A stretch of DNA of 64,000 bases from Ulva prolifera (lineage: Eukaryota; Chlorophyta; Ulvophyceae; Ulvales; Ulvaceae), in assembly GCA_023078555.1 (NCBI GenBank), contig CM041198.1:10421874-10485873 (forward strand), given 5' to 3'. The translations under genes and the position numbers were made by a program. Below the pieces are notes generated by a model. It did not search any database, had not been told where the DNA came from, and worked only from the letters and a program-made list of their open reading frames with translations. Shown here in pieces: positions 12,625-24,250 of this stretch (position 1 is the stretch's first letter; the number at the start of each line of letters is the position of its first letter).

Positions 12625-14692
12625 TCACTTAGCTTGTGGCGTGGTCACCATGCCCTTCCGCCGGCAACACTCCATGATATATCGATCCAATACACTTTGC
12701 ACAGGAATTCTGCATGCATGCTTTCGATCCAAATCCATGACTGCAACACGGTACTTCACATTGTTCCCGGCGATTTGCAGAACACGGCAACACGTGTGAA
12801 CGGCTTCAGATCCCTGGAAGTCACGCAAACTCCCTGAAGCGGGCATGGGTGAGCACAATTCCTTCAAAGAGGCTGCCTGCAGATGACACGCCCTGCAGTC
12901 CTTGGCCGTGGACGCCTGGGCACCATCTTGGCGCTGCCCTGATAGACAGGGCGAAAATTGTGCATGTGGCTGTGAGCCAGAGCTGTCCAGGTGTTCAGCC
13001 TCAAATGCACACATTATACTGCAATCCTTAGCGGCCATAGCAATTAGGTAACGCCGAAGCATTGAAAGCACCTCCTCCCAAGAGCTGCGATGCATTGCAA
13101 TGTGGGCTTCTCTCTCACCACTACTTTTACACTCAAATTCAGCATCACGACGCCACCGCCGTAACCATGCACAAGTATTAAGATCGCTGCACATAGGTCG
13201 GCCCTTCCAGCAAATTGACCCTGCATGATCCACACAACTTATCGGGCATGCCAGATTGTCCTGGTTAGGATGCTTGCCGGTATTGCGTAATGAAATACCA
13301 GCATAGCAAGGCATATTTCACATGAAAGGCTCAATAGAAACGCCTGGACAACCGCACCATGCCGGATATGGTGCTTGGCATGGCAGTACAAAGGATGAAT
13401 ACCTTCAACGTCCCATTCATCTAAACGTTGTGCGGCCAAAATGGCTGACAAGACTGATGAAGCCCGTAGAATGCCCTGTAATGGTTCAGATCCATGTGTT
13501 AATATTCAAGGAACAGTGCCACTGAGTGGCAATGTGCACATGGGTAGTGAAACATTGGTGACGCTGAACAAAGCGTACCAACAACACCTTCATGAACGTT
13601 GGCCATGTGAGATTTGACTGTCCATGAACGACGCCGAGGCCCGTTGGAGGTAGCACAACTGCCTGGCCGTTCATCCAGATCCTGATATTGTTCTGTGGAT
13701 TCTCCAGCAAGGCTGATAACGCGGCAGCCTGAAGGTCATCATTCCCACCAAAAAGGTCGGTGGGCACGTAAGAGCTGATCCTTGTAGTTTTGCCCTGCGC
13801 CAGCACTGCCAGTTCTGAACATAGATGATAACATGAACTCGAATGTAAGAATTTATATACTTGATCACTTTTGTGAGACGATAACATGTCCTCACCTGTT
13901 CATGTTTAAGATGTTGGTGTAGCTGATACCTGCAAATTCTGTGCTTGATACTGTTCTGCGGATGAATGAGAGTACTTTGCGGCAGAAATCCACATTTTGG
14001 CTTGATCTCTACACTGAATGTACTGGTGCTGTCCGGGAGCCATTGAAAATTGGGCAGAATGGTGCCGATTGCTGTTCCACTCATGAGTGGCCAATCTTTT
14101 GCTTGCACCAGTAAATCTTGTCTCACTGTTGTCCTCCCCTGCATAACATAAGGATCATGCATGTACATCTCAGGTGTCGGGACATTCTTGCGAGGTGCTC
14201 ACCAAGTCCCAAACAAAATCATCAAATTGATGCGAAGGCATCTCAACATCAACGGCCTTGAGAAAGCTGCAAAATTGTGGGCTCCACACTGACGCGTTGA
14301 CTTGCTCATCCTCGCATGTCTGCTGCCATGCACAATGTCCAACGCGAACAACGACTGCCTGCAAACAGCGAAGCTGCAGCACGTATTCATTGTTTATTTC
14401 TATTTGTTAATTGAATTATACACGTGGTCGACGATGTACGTGGGCTGTGAAATTTGCCACGGCATAACACCACAGGGGAAGACCAACATAGCTGTGGTTC
14501 AACAGGTGATGACTTGTTGATGGAGTGCAAATTGTGTGTTGAAGATTCCGATATTATGAACCTCCGCGATGAACTTCCACGATGTAACGTTGCTACCTGA
14601 TTGTTTTCGCTGAGCAGAATAGCATGTGCACCTCCCTTGCCGATCACTTGGAACATGTTAGAAGTCTGCATGTGGTGAGAGATGTCTTCCAT
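12625..14692 (-). CDS. IPK1: inositol-pentakisphosphate 2-kinase
   Basis: The enzyme phosphorylates the 2-position of Ins(1,3,4,5,6)P5 to make phytate (InsP6). Diagnostic blocks appear in family order on the minus strand: SVEIKPKCGFLP (14010-13970) followed by IHPQNSIKHRICRYQLHQHL; the next exon with SYVPTDLFGGNDDLQAAALS and ENPQNNIRIWMNG (about 13790-13680); then LRRYLIAMAAKDCSIMCAF (about 13060-13000), and near the C-terminus YRVAVMDLDRKHACRIP, where the Asp pair matches the metal-binding VDLDLKP of the family. Stop at 12625. A plausible first exon starts MEDISHHMQTSNMFQVIGKG at 14692 and ends at CAG|GTAGCA. It would supply the Gly-rich nucleotide loop, though it diverges from the usual GEGxANLV. 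The exon between (around 14380-14190) is less certain. Confidence 0.88.
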
Positions 14693-15539
14693 TTATCCGT
14701 CATACCCAATAGCTCTGCACCTCCTACATTTCATTCAGTCGCATTGCTTGCCTTGCTGGTGGGGGAACGAGCAGCAAGTGTGTCTCCAATTTGGATATAG
14801 TGACAGCTAAAAGCGGCACGTACATTACAATTTCGATTGCCTGGAGAGGAGAGGAGATTGCACGGTACTCGCGCTCGTGATCGATCATGATATTCAGTGC
14901 TGTAATCGATCATGATAGGCACTGCTGTTTCGAAACCCACGGATAACAAGCCAACCCACGCCGGCTGCACGCTAACCGTCGTTGCATGGTTGTCTATCAT
15001 GCAGTTATCTGCTGACGCTCTATTACAGAACTTATGTTTCTTTTTGCGTCTGGTGCATCTGTGGAAGGGTGCATCGCCTGCCGCGTGACCGAGTCAATCT
15101 GGCACCTGACGAGGCCCGAACGCTTCCACATCGGTGTACAGCTGCGTCGCATCGCTTGCATTCAGCTGCGGCCGTAATGTACGAACCACCTCAGACTGTA
15201 CGTGCGCATTTTGTGTATGATACACGCCCGCTGCTGCTTCGTAGTACTTCTAGGCAAGGTGACACCCTTTCGACCAGCCCGTTCGCCTGTAGCGCCGTCA
15301 AAGCTACACGAGATTCCAAGCTTCGCTCCTCAAATTGATTGTGTCGAGCTTAATATCGAACCTACTGGGTTTGATGCCCGCGCCCAGCATGCGAATGCGC
15401 GCGAATTCGTTTCGCCACTGCAAGTAGTCGGCTCAACGCCCAGGTTCTTTTGCATTTTCTGTGGCAGCATGCGTAGTCAATACATGCCGTAGCAGCTCTG
15501 ACGTGTAGAAAGCTGTGAAGCGTCAGCGCCTGTGTCACA
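14693..15539. other. divergent promoter region between IPK1 and the cyclophilin gene
   Basis: About 850 bp between two divergent starts. Plus-strand open frames (14982-15338, 15202-15492) overlap, lack family features and look like chance. A repeated gatcatgat motif occurs around 14880-14920 (cgtgatcgatcatgat ... gtaatcgatcatgat). Confidence 0.4.
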
Positions 15540-17496
15540 ATGTCTGTCTATATCGAGACTTCGGCAGGAGACATCGTTGTGGATCTGTTTACAGACGAAT
15601 GTCCCCAAGCATGTCAAAACTTTCTAAAGCTGTGCAAGTATGTACCTTTAACTCTTCAAATCCTTGCTCCCCCTGGGTCTTGGCTCATCATCAGTATCAG
15701 TTGCACCGACATGCAGAATCAAGTACTACCATAATTCCTTGTTCTTCAAGGTGTCGCGGAACTTCATAGCACAAAGTGGCGATCCTTGCAATGACGGCTC
15801 GGGTGGCTCATCTATAACTGGGTACGTGATGGCAAGGATTGATGACATTTTTTGGTGACCCGTGTGACGCAAGCCTGCAAAAATGCACTATGCAGATTAC
15901 TGAGCGGCTCATCACACCGCTGTTTTGAAGATGAACTTTTGCCTGAACTGAAGCATGTTAGCGCTGGCATGATCGGAATGGCCACAGGCAAGCCCAACTC
16001 CAACGCCTCGCAATTCTACATCACCCTCGCCCCAAATCTTGATGTGTGCTCTCTACTGGTAACCCTTGTTGCCAAAATGTAGATGGAATCGTGCCGACGC
16101 ATATAACTTTGAAGAGGAATCTGCTTGCGAGTGCACCGGACAGACAATCAGACATGTGGTGCTGCTGCAGAGCCTTGACATGAAACACACGTTGTTTGGG
16201 GAGGTAGCAGAGGATGAGGACGGTGTGATCAAGAAACTGAATGGAGCTATTGTCGATGAAATGGATCGTCCCCTACAGAACATACGCATCAGACGAACAG
16301 TCATACTAGATGACCCATTCCCAGATCCTGACGGAATTGAGGCTTTAATTCCAGAGACGTCGCCCGTTGCAGTTTATGAGTTCGGAGACAGGCTTGAAGA
16401 AGACTGGAAACCTGCAGAAGACGACCGGTGTGTTTTGGCTTGGAATGTCAATGCAGCAGATGCTTGTTATGTTGACCAGTTTGTCTATCCTGTCGCTTTA
16501 TCTTACAAGAGCCTGAAAAGCCTTCACAGCTCAATGGGAAGCTGAAGATGCCAGTGCCACAGTGCCAAATATTTGTAGAACTGAAGCAGAGATTGAGGCT
16601 GATTTAGAAGCTCAGAAAGCAAAAAATAGGAGAATTTTGCTGGAGATGATTGGAGACAGACCACACGCTGAGGCAACGGCACCTGAAGAATTTCTGTTTG
16701 TGTGTAAATTGAATCCGGTCACAACAGAGGAAGACCTTGAGACAATATTTGCACGATTTGGAGAAATCGTAGCATGTGACATCATCAGGGACAGAAAAAC
16801 GGGTGACAGCTTGAATTATGCATTCATTGGTTTCACGGAGAAAAAAGCTGCAGAAGAGGCGTATCTGAAGATGAACAATGCTCTGATTGACGATAGGTGA
16901 GTCCGATAGTGCCAATGTGTAGTGTGCATGCAGCGCCAACAATTCAACATCAGACTGCTTGCGTAATACACAGATCGGCTTGTGATTGCAGAAGGATCAA
17001 AGTGGACTTTTCGCAGTCCATGTACCATCAATGGAAGGAATACAGAAAAGTAAACATTGACCATGCATCTAAATCGCAGCGTTCGAGCAGACCTGGTGAA
17101 GGGATCCTGCTTGCTGGTGGAAGGTTCAAGCTTAAGTCTGGAGCGCATGGTGAAGGAACTGGTGCATCTCTCGGGCGTGTGGGACATGGTCATGGCCAGT
17201 CTTGCACAGGACACACACCTCAGAATGAGCGATCCACAACATCAAATCCAAAGGAGTTCCGGCGAACAGGGCATGTACACAGTAGACACAAGCACAGTCA
17301 CCACAATCGGGGCGATCAGAGAGGTGATGCAGCGAGTCGGCGCAATGGGCATATGTCACAGACCTTGCACGGACACGACCGTATCAGCATTGTGGGCGAT
17401 CAAAGGCACGACAGTCGTGACAGGCCTCGATATCACCATGATGAGAGAGATCGGCGGTACAGCCATCAGGATCGCAGCCGGGAAACGTACAGATAG
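15540..17496 (+). CDS. PPIL4: cyclophilin with RRM, PPIL4/CYP59 family
   Basis: This family joins a cyclophilin domain to an RNA-recognition motif and acts in the nucleus on RNA polymerase II transcription and splicing. Exon 1 begins [20 protein letters not shown]; it splices in phase 2 at 15638 to 15717, giving ..[13 protein letters not shown]. Later exons carry [57 protein letters not shown] and [18 protein letters not shown]. The RRM exon (16562-16900) has RNP2-like FLFVCKLN and RNP1-like YAFIGF, preceded by a helical linker [17 protein letters not shown] as in PPIL4. After [13 protein letters not shown] the tail (to 17496) is rich in His, Arg, Asp and Ser. The cyclophilin A catalytic Arg position reads Lys (FFKVSRNF), so isomerase activity is doubtful, as in several family members. 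No zinc knuckle is seen. Confidence 0.9.
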
Positions 17497-17990
17497 CAGA
17501 ATGAACTATTCCTGCTTGGCTCCATTTCTTACAAACAAATTGCATCCGAAGAATTGCACTGAAGTGAAAAACTGAATTTTTTTTAGCTGTAGCCTTGTAA
17601 AGTTATTGATCTTTTACGAAGGAACATCGTTTGTGTGCCTACAGTATGTAGCTGGGATTGATCGTGTGCATGCCCGTGATATATTGGCTCGTGAGTCAGG
17701 TGGCTAAGTATGATACCTCGGCCTGAAGAGCCAAGCCAGGATTGCCTGTGCTGCCGGGTACCATGAGCCCAGACAGCTCAAATCCACAGCCCGGTGCACT
17801 TACACTACTGGGGTTGGTCACCGGGATACAATTTGATTTCCATGCACATTGTGCCCTGATTGCCGATTGATATGTGATTGGGTGTGTGGCCTATGAGGGG
17901 TCAAACTCGAATTGTAAAAACCAAACCTGCAGGAGCGCCGATTGCACATCCTGCAGAGGCTGCCCCTGTCATTTACAGAGTGGAATCCCT

Positions 17991-20631
17991 TCAGTCGCTC
18001 TTGATGCTTCTGTATATTAGCCGGATGAAGGCCATGGAAGATACAAAGCCAACTGACGCGAGAATGAGGAACAGTGCATAGCACACCATTGCCATGTATC
18101 CGTAATATCGGCTGACTTGCATGAACGATGTGAATCCGGACCTTGCAAAGTGGTAGTAGAAGCAGTACGCGAAAACAAATAATCCTGCATGATTTTACGA
18201 TTACGTTAGACGGCGCCAATGACCCATGATAGCAGGTGTGCCATTGGTCTATTGTTGAGGTCGAACACATACATTGCCTGTCAACGATGCAATCTGCTCA
18301 GGATATGGACGCAGACCTGTTGCTCCCCCACACAGCATCGAGCGCCACCACCAGTGGTGATCCTCGACAGCCAGTTGGAAGTATGTCAGGACAACAGTGA
18401 TTGTGGCAGTGACAATCAGAAGGATGCCAAACACAACAAACAATATCGAGAAGATGGTGAAGTCCTTGTGTCCCCATACACTAGCAAAAATGTAGTAAAG
18501 TTCGATGTAGATGGCACTGAAGGGTAGGAAGCCAGCAAACATCATCTGTGGAACAGTTTTTCTGTACCATGGTAGTGCTGGAATTTCACGAGGGTACTTG
18601 GTTGTACGGCAAGGAGGGTCAAAGCTGACCTGCATCACAAATGACAACATGGCGTCATGGAGTCACACCGTTTCTTTTAAGAATCCCAACGCACAGATTG
18701 GACAATGCTGCGGAGCTGCGCAATCACATATGCATGCAAGTTTATGGTGAGCAATGCAACATACTTCAGCGGATGTGCGAAAACAGTGATTGCAAGTGTA
18801 GGGAAAGGCAATGTCATACCTTGGTATTCTTAGCCATGATCCCACCCAGCACTGTCAGCGGAAAAGTGACAACAGCCCACAAAAAGATGATCAGCACAAT
18901 TGTGCCAAACGGCAGAGCTTGTGTACTGCGGTAGGCGATCGCGATTGTGTTCAGCACTGCAAATGTCGCTACCATAGGACCAGAGAAGAGAGAGGCTGTC
19001 AGCAAAACGTTTCTGTTCCAGTGTGCGCCTCCAAACATCTTGTAATAGTAGCCGGACACATATCCTGAAATAGAAGCCGTGAAAGCATACAGCAGGATGC
19101 TGGACGCAATGATGGCGCCGCGATTGGTTGGTGAATATCCTCCCAGCATCACGAGAACGAAGACTGCAAGTGTCAGCACCAGAATCTGAAATCCTGACCC
19201 AATGATGGCACAAAGGAGATTGATGCGCTGGGGCAGACGAAACACATCCCCATGTATGTACTTCCAGCCTGCAATTGAAGACGAGTGAGGTTGAAGTGGC
19301 ACATGAACGTCAGCCAAACACTACAAGCCAAACACGTTCCTGTTTCCTCTGCCTCATCACCCAGCTCCTCATCCCTACTGAATTTTGCAAAATCATGCTT
19401 CAGCACGCGCGTGAATATTGTCACCAGAATGACCAGAAGTAGTAACACGAGCACTGATGAATTGATAATAGAGAACCAGTGAATTTCAAGGTGCTGTGGC
19501 AAAAAACTCTGTTCCCGATACTTGTCCATGCGTTTCTCAAACTGCACAAATTGTATCTTTTGCTGATGTTATTGAAAGTGGATGTATGCACATCGGCCTA
19601 ATAACAAGATCCGAATCTGGCCTTACCGATGTCTGGGTTTCTGTCCACTTGACACTGTAGCTGAACTCAACGTTGAGGGTAGCATCTTCTGTTATCTCGA
19701 CAGTGCGCTGCGGATCAGCAGACGTATTGATGCCAATAATACGGTCGCCATTGTACCGAACTTCAAAGTGGAAGTGCGTGAACAGGAAGTACTGAAGCTG
19801 ATTGTTCCGAAATGCGATTTTTTCAACTTTTCCCACAAATCCCCAGATCGGCAGGTCGTCAAAGAACATCTGCAGCAGTATCACTGGCATCGAGAGGGTC
19901 TTAAAAAGGCTCCATAGAGGTGTCATTGCGATGGCCAACGAACCTGGAAGTAATACTCATTCGCGACAGCATTCCGAAACTTGGACACATCTTCTGGGCT
20001 CAGTTTCTTTGTGCACAGGTTGATTTTCGGGCTATCCTCCCCAAAAGTCAGGACATACAAAGAGTTGACAGTCCTATCTCCTGCCAGAACTTGACCAAGA
20101 CCCTCAGACCTATATTCCTTGGCTTCTGGTTCGCAGAAAGGAAGTATGTAGTACTGATACGTTTCACTGCACAATCCATTATGCACGAGTTATACCGTAA
20201 TGCCAGATAAGCTGTCATCACTGACAGCCACTTGTCTCCTTAGTGAAACCAAAAGAACTGTTTGGGCTGGTTCACGGGGAGGGGAGCGGTGGGGGGGGGG
20301 AGGGGGGGGGGGGGGGGGGGGGGGGGGATGAGTGGGGGGTTGAAGAAGGTGGGGGGGCGAGGGGGGGGAGTGGGGGATGCGTGCAGATATGCGCCTGGAC
20401 TTCCGATAAAGAGAACGCGTCAAAACAGCCATTGTCACACCTTGGGTTGTGAAAAGGCCCGACTTTGTTGGCGTACACTTTGACTTCCTCGCCCCTCTTG
20501 TATCGATGATCAGTCTCCGACAGCAAGGCTCGGCCAGAATCCGCAGAGCTGAAGTGGCTTGATAAGCCCAGTATAACCGCATGCAAGGTGAATGAGATCG
20601 TCCCGATCATCTTCGGACGTGATGTATGCAA
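17991..20631 (-). CDS. TM9SF: transmembrane 9 superfamily member (EMP70), TM9SF1-like
   Basis: TM9 proteins are nine-pass Golgi and endosomal membrane proteins. Exon 1 from 20631 encodes a signal-type N-terminus ([20 protein letters not shown] after a few polar residues) and [20 protein letters not shown], the hallmark TM9 lumenal start. An intron (about 20440-20167) joins in phase 2 to [16 protein letters not shown]. Following exons carry [24 protein letters not shown] and [12 protein letters not shown], then the membrane block: [79 protein letters not shown] and [14 protein letters not shown]. It ends RSIKSD-stop at 17991, matching the KXD/E Golgi-retention motif of the family. The first intron contains the long G tract described separately. 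Confidence 0.95.
20291..20388. repeat. long homopurine poly-G tract in the first TM9SF intron
   Basis: G10, A, then 26 uninterrupted G (20302-20327), followed by further G-rich blocks to about 20388. On the transcribed (minus) strand it is a C run upstream of the exon 2 acceptor at 20166/20167, so it may serve as the pyrimidine tract. The plus strand has ample guanine runs for a quadruplex. Its length may be unreliable in the assembly. Confidence 0.9.
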
Positions 20632-20944
20632 GATTTAGTGTCTTTTGATCCCCCCCATGCCACCTGATAAATGCTTCGCTACCGGTTGAGCCTCCAGTGT
20701 CGATCTGCACTTCGGCGCGGTTGCAGGGAAATCGACCAGAAGATGTAAAGCAAATGCGAACCGAGTGTGCAACGGCCGTCCTTGACCACGTCTGGAAATG
20801 CAAAGGAGTCGCCGTATCCCGTTATGCATGAGGGGTATGCGGAGTGCGTGCCCCCGCGAGTTTTTTTTGTAGATGCTTTACCTAGATAGCGCTTGTGTAG
20901 TGATCAGCATTGCAGGTGTCACGCAATGAATCACTGTGCAGTGG

Positions 20945-23900
20945 TTAAACCGGTGTCAGCTGGGCCAATTCAGCAGCACAAGCCAAAGCTCCACTGGGAT
21001 GGAACACCAGGCTCAGAGCTGTGGCCAAACCGTCAGAAAATTGTGTCCATAACTTAGACTGCTTGTCAGCCTTTTTGTTTCGATTTCGTTTTGGACTGGA
21101 ACACTGCGTAAGAAGTTGCATCACCCTCCTAGCTTCAAATCCAGAACTCACAATTTCAGTATGATGGCCCCATTAGGAATGAGAACGCCACTTCTCTGAC
21201 CGCCACGGGTTTAAGAGCCCCGTTTGCTTTCAGACTTCTGGCTGACCTTGACGATCTGCTCCCGCAATGACCTGAGCCATTTTGCATGGCTATGGAGTGC
21301 GTGCTCCGCTTCTGCATGGTTGGAGATATCTCCCAAATTAGAGGCACTTGTACGCCGCTCTTTTTTCTGCATTGCTCGACGAAAACATGCTGTCCTGTAT
21401 GGCACAAGCCATGGTCATGATCGGCAATGTTTGCCAAATGCCAATTTTCAGCTTGGAGTGACTTTGGTGTGCAGGGTTAGATGTCAAATCGGTGACCTTC
21501 GCTGCACCCTTCAGTGTGACTGGCCTCACATCCTGATGGCACCCTGATGCAATTCCACATGGAGACGTACTTGCTATCCACCCAATCTTGTTGCACTGGC
21601 TTCAGCCCCGTTGTTGCACAGTGAGACTCGACTGACCCACTACGCCAATGTGTAATTCCCATCCGTTCTTTTGCGACAGCGAGTTGCATTGCATCATCAT
21701 TCAAGCGCTGTGCTTGCGCTTCTAGGGTGTGGTGCACCTGCGTTTCCTATGTAGAGTTTGTAAATGGTCTCTCCCAACAGTGATGCATGTATTCAGTGCT
21801 CTGAGAAATATGGTGTTCTGACTCAAAGCGTGCCTGCTTCAACATGGAAACCATTTCGGTACGTGCCGGCGAGGCCTGCACGCATGCAAGCATCTCTGCA
21901 TTGCGATTCCATTCTTCACGGGCCTTGTGCATTGCAACTTGCCTTCGCCTGAGCATTTTTTTTTGCTCCTTGAAAAATCCAAGTGCCTGTTTGCGGAGAC
22001 TATTCTCATTTGGTCCTTCCGAGATTTCCGGCACACCCGGAAAAGGAGGCGGCGCAGCCTTACAAACCTTGTGGTCTACGTTTCACAAACTGTAATGGAA
22101 AGGGGCGCTGAGCAACGATCAGCACATGGACAAGATGGAGTACGTGACAAGGTACAATGATATGGCATGATGACGCCTTACCAGTTTTCACGAGTGCATC
22201 CAACACGGCACAAACGCTCTGTCTGGTAGTGATCTCTGCGCTTATTTGGAGGTCTGACCCATCCTGTTGTGTTGCTGCACTTTGTTGGTACCCAGGCTGT
22301 TTGTCACGATGTATTTGTGCAAATGGTATGCCAGCCACAGCCAGGCCTTTCATGCTGTCTCGAGTTGCGATTCCATCCTCATGGCTTGTCAGCTGCTCGC
22401 TCACTGTGGCCCGATTGTCATCTCGTGTACAGCTGCACTGACAGACCAACGCACTGGGTTGCTGTGTGCTTCCGTGCTCTGATGGGCAATGTAGTGATCA
22501 TGTATTCATACCGCTCCTGTGTATCGTCCTCGGCATGCTGTGCAGGCATGTCAAAACCGGCATCAGATCCAAGTGCGTTCTCCGCAACGAATGCCAAACG
22601 ACCACGAGGCTGTGAACGACTGTCGATGTCAGTAGAATCCATCTGTGATGTGCATGCCTGCTTCAGTACATGTCGTTCATCATGAGCGGTTGGCAGAGAT
22701 ACTGCGAGAGTTGGCACAGGCTCCTGGACAGCATGGCTCTGTTTCTGGCATGTGTGCTGTGCAACCATCTGAGTTCTCAAGTGCTGCAACTCAGAAGAGT
22801 ATTTTAGTTGCATCTCTCTGCACTTCTTGTCGAATGATTGTTGCAGCTCCAGCAAGGCTTTACTCTGTTTGACCTCAAGCTCTGCCTTGAGTCGAGAGAC
22901 GGCATCTTGTACTGTCTGCTCCAATAGCTTTGTGTCTGCATCAGTAGATCTTTGCGTGACGCAGTCGTAAAGTATGTCCGATGGACTTGCCTCAACGGTG
23001 TGGGTACACGCTACATGTAGCAGTGCACCATCTATGTTACTCTCCTGCATGCTTACATAATGCCCAGGTACCAGTAATATTGTGCTCAGGTGATATTTCA
23101 GTTCCCAACAGAGAGCATTCGTCAAAGATCTCTTGTGGTACCTCTGATTCATCACCTTGAGTGTATGTTCGCACATCGATATCAGCATCGCCAAGTGTGC
23201 ACCTGGCCTGATCTGTATCTGGGCCTGCTTTGAGCAATTTCTGGCATTGGTCTGGATTCACGACCATGAACACACACTCAAGTGCTCCCAGCTCTGGGGG
23301 GACATCACAACTAGTATACATGTGTCTGTCGTCAGAAGCACTGTTACCAATTCTGGTGGACAAATACCGTTCATGCATGTTGGTCCTTAATTGCATATCT
23401 GACGGCGAAAGGCCCCCAGAGCCATGTGATGGACGCACAATAGGGAACGATTTTTCCTTTTTATACAACTGCCTACAACATTTTCTGTGTTTCAGGTTCT
23501 GCTGAATCTGAAGCAACACATTACATAGAGAGGACATACTTAGAAACTGTGTCACATGGGTGCTCCCAGACGGACTCGCCAGTATCAAAGTTGAAGTAAT
23601 AAAGCTGGCCATCCTCGTTTTGGCTGCAGGCATATGCTGACCACTTTTAGACCACTCATAATAACATCTACAGCTCGATATTATTGAAGCAAGCGCACCA
23701 AGGCTTCCATTGTGTCGGTAGCTTAGCTGTCAATCCTTGACGAGCTATCCACAGAAGATCCTGCAAAACTCGTGCCGTGCTTGAATAAGGGACCGTACAG
23801 CGATGTGTTGTGGCAGATTTTATCGAACCTTCTCGGACTCAACATCGATTCCTAGCCACTCCGCATATTCCTGGATCTCTTCAAGCAGCGAAATGGTTGG

Positions 23901-24025
23901 ACGTTACCACGGCACGGGCACCCGCAGTCAATGGAAAATAATTGACAGTCTGTATAGCACATACCCTCTGCATTGGGCTCATAAGTGGGATCCAGTTGTT
24001 CCTCGAGAATTTTTTGGTTTCCCAT
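20945..24025 (-). CDS. CEP164: CEP164-like basal-body transition-fibre protein (WW domain)
   Basis: CEP164 sits on distal appendages/transition fibres and is needed for basal-body docking and cilium assembly. The N-terminus is spread over four small exons. MGNQKILEEQLDPTYEPNAE (24025-23967) joins to EIQEYAEWLGIDVESE (about 23887-23826), then DLLWIARQGLTAKLPTQWKP (about 23765-23700), then LYYFNFDTGESVWEHPCD (about 23625-23560), the second half of a WW domain. Order and spacing follow the CEP164 N-terminus (ILEE.YD..Y.P...EI.EFA..LGID, LLWIAREGL, YYFNF..G.S.WDHPCD). The middle (23530-22420) is acidic, then coiled coil (AELEVKQSKALLELQQSF). Near the C-terminus RKQALGFFKEQKKMLRRRQ (21990-21930) matches the RKQ..SMRRRQ.AL block, followed by HSHAKWLRSLREQIVKVS. 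Stop at 20945. Internal splice sites from 22400 to 21100 are approximate. Confidence 0.85.
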
Positions 24026-24250
24026 TGCGCATCCACCATCCACTGTTTGTCCGCTCCACCAGTCTACAGCAATGCACAAGAAGACTGGGCTCTTACCCGG
24101 GAGTGGTCACCCTTGATTAATTGTAGATTTGCATACGCATTTATGTCAGTGAGAGCACGTGTACACAGAGTGTGTCTGTGTGCGCACACGAACCACATAA
24201 GCTCCGCGACCCTGGTCGTCACTGGCCACTCAACGCCTTTGCGTTCATAG
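24026..24250. promoter_or_regulatory. short divergent promoter between CEP164-like and USP genes
   Basis: Only about 225 bp separate the CEP164-like ATG (24025, minus) from the proposed start of the deubiquitinase (24251, plus). I see no TATA box. The segment has ACGTG (agagcacgtgtac, 24153-24165) and CACACGAACCAC blocks. A shared bidirectional promoter is inferred from spacing alone. Confidence 0.5.

Noticed and set aside
20190-20582. Minus-strand Pro-rich protein (poly-P run)
   Set aside because: The prolines come from the poly-G tract in the TM9SF intron. The exon part is explained by the TM9SF start exon, with a clear donor at 20441/20440.
22418-23194. Separate coiled-coil gene starting at 23194
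   Set aside because: Its frame continues the CEP164-like protein after the WW exons, and the RKQ...RRRQ block downstream belongs to the same family.
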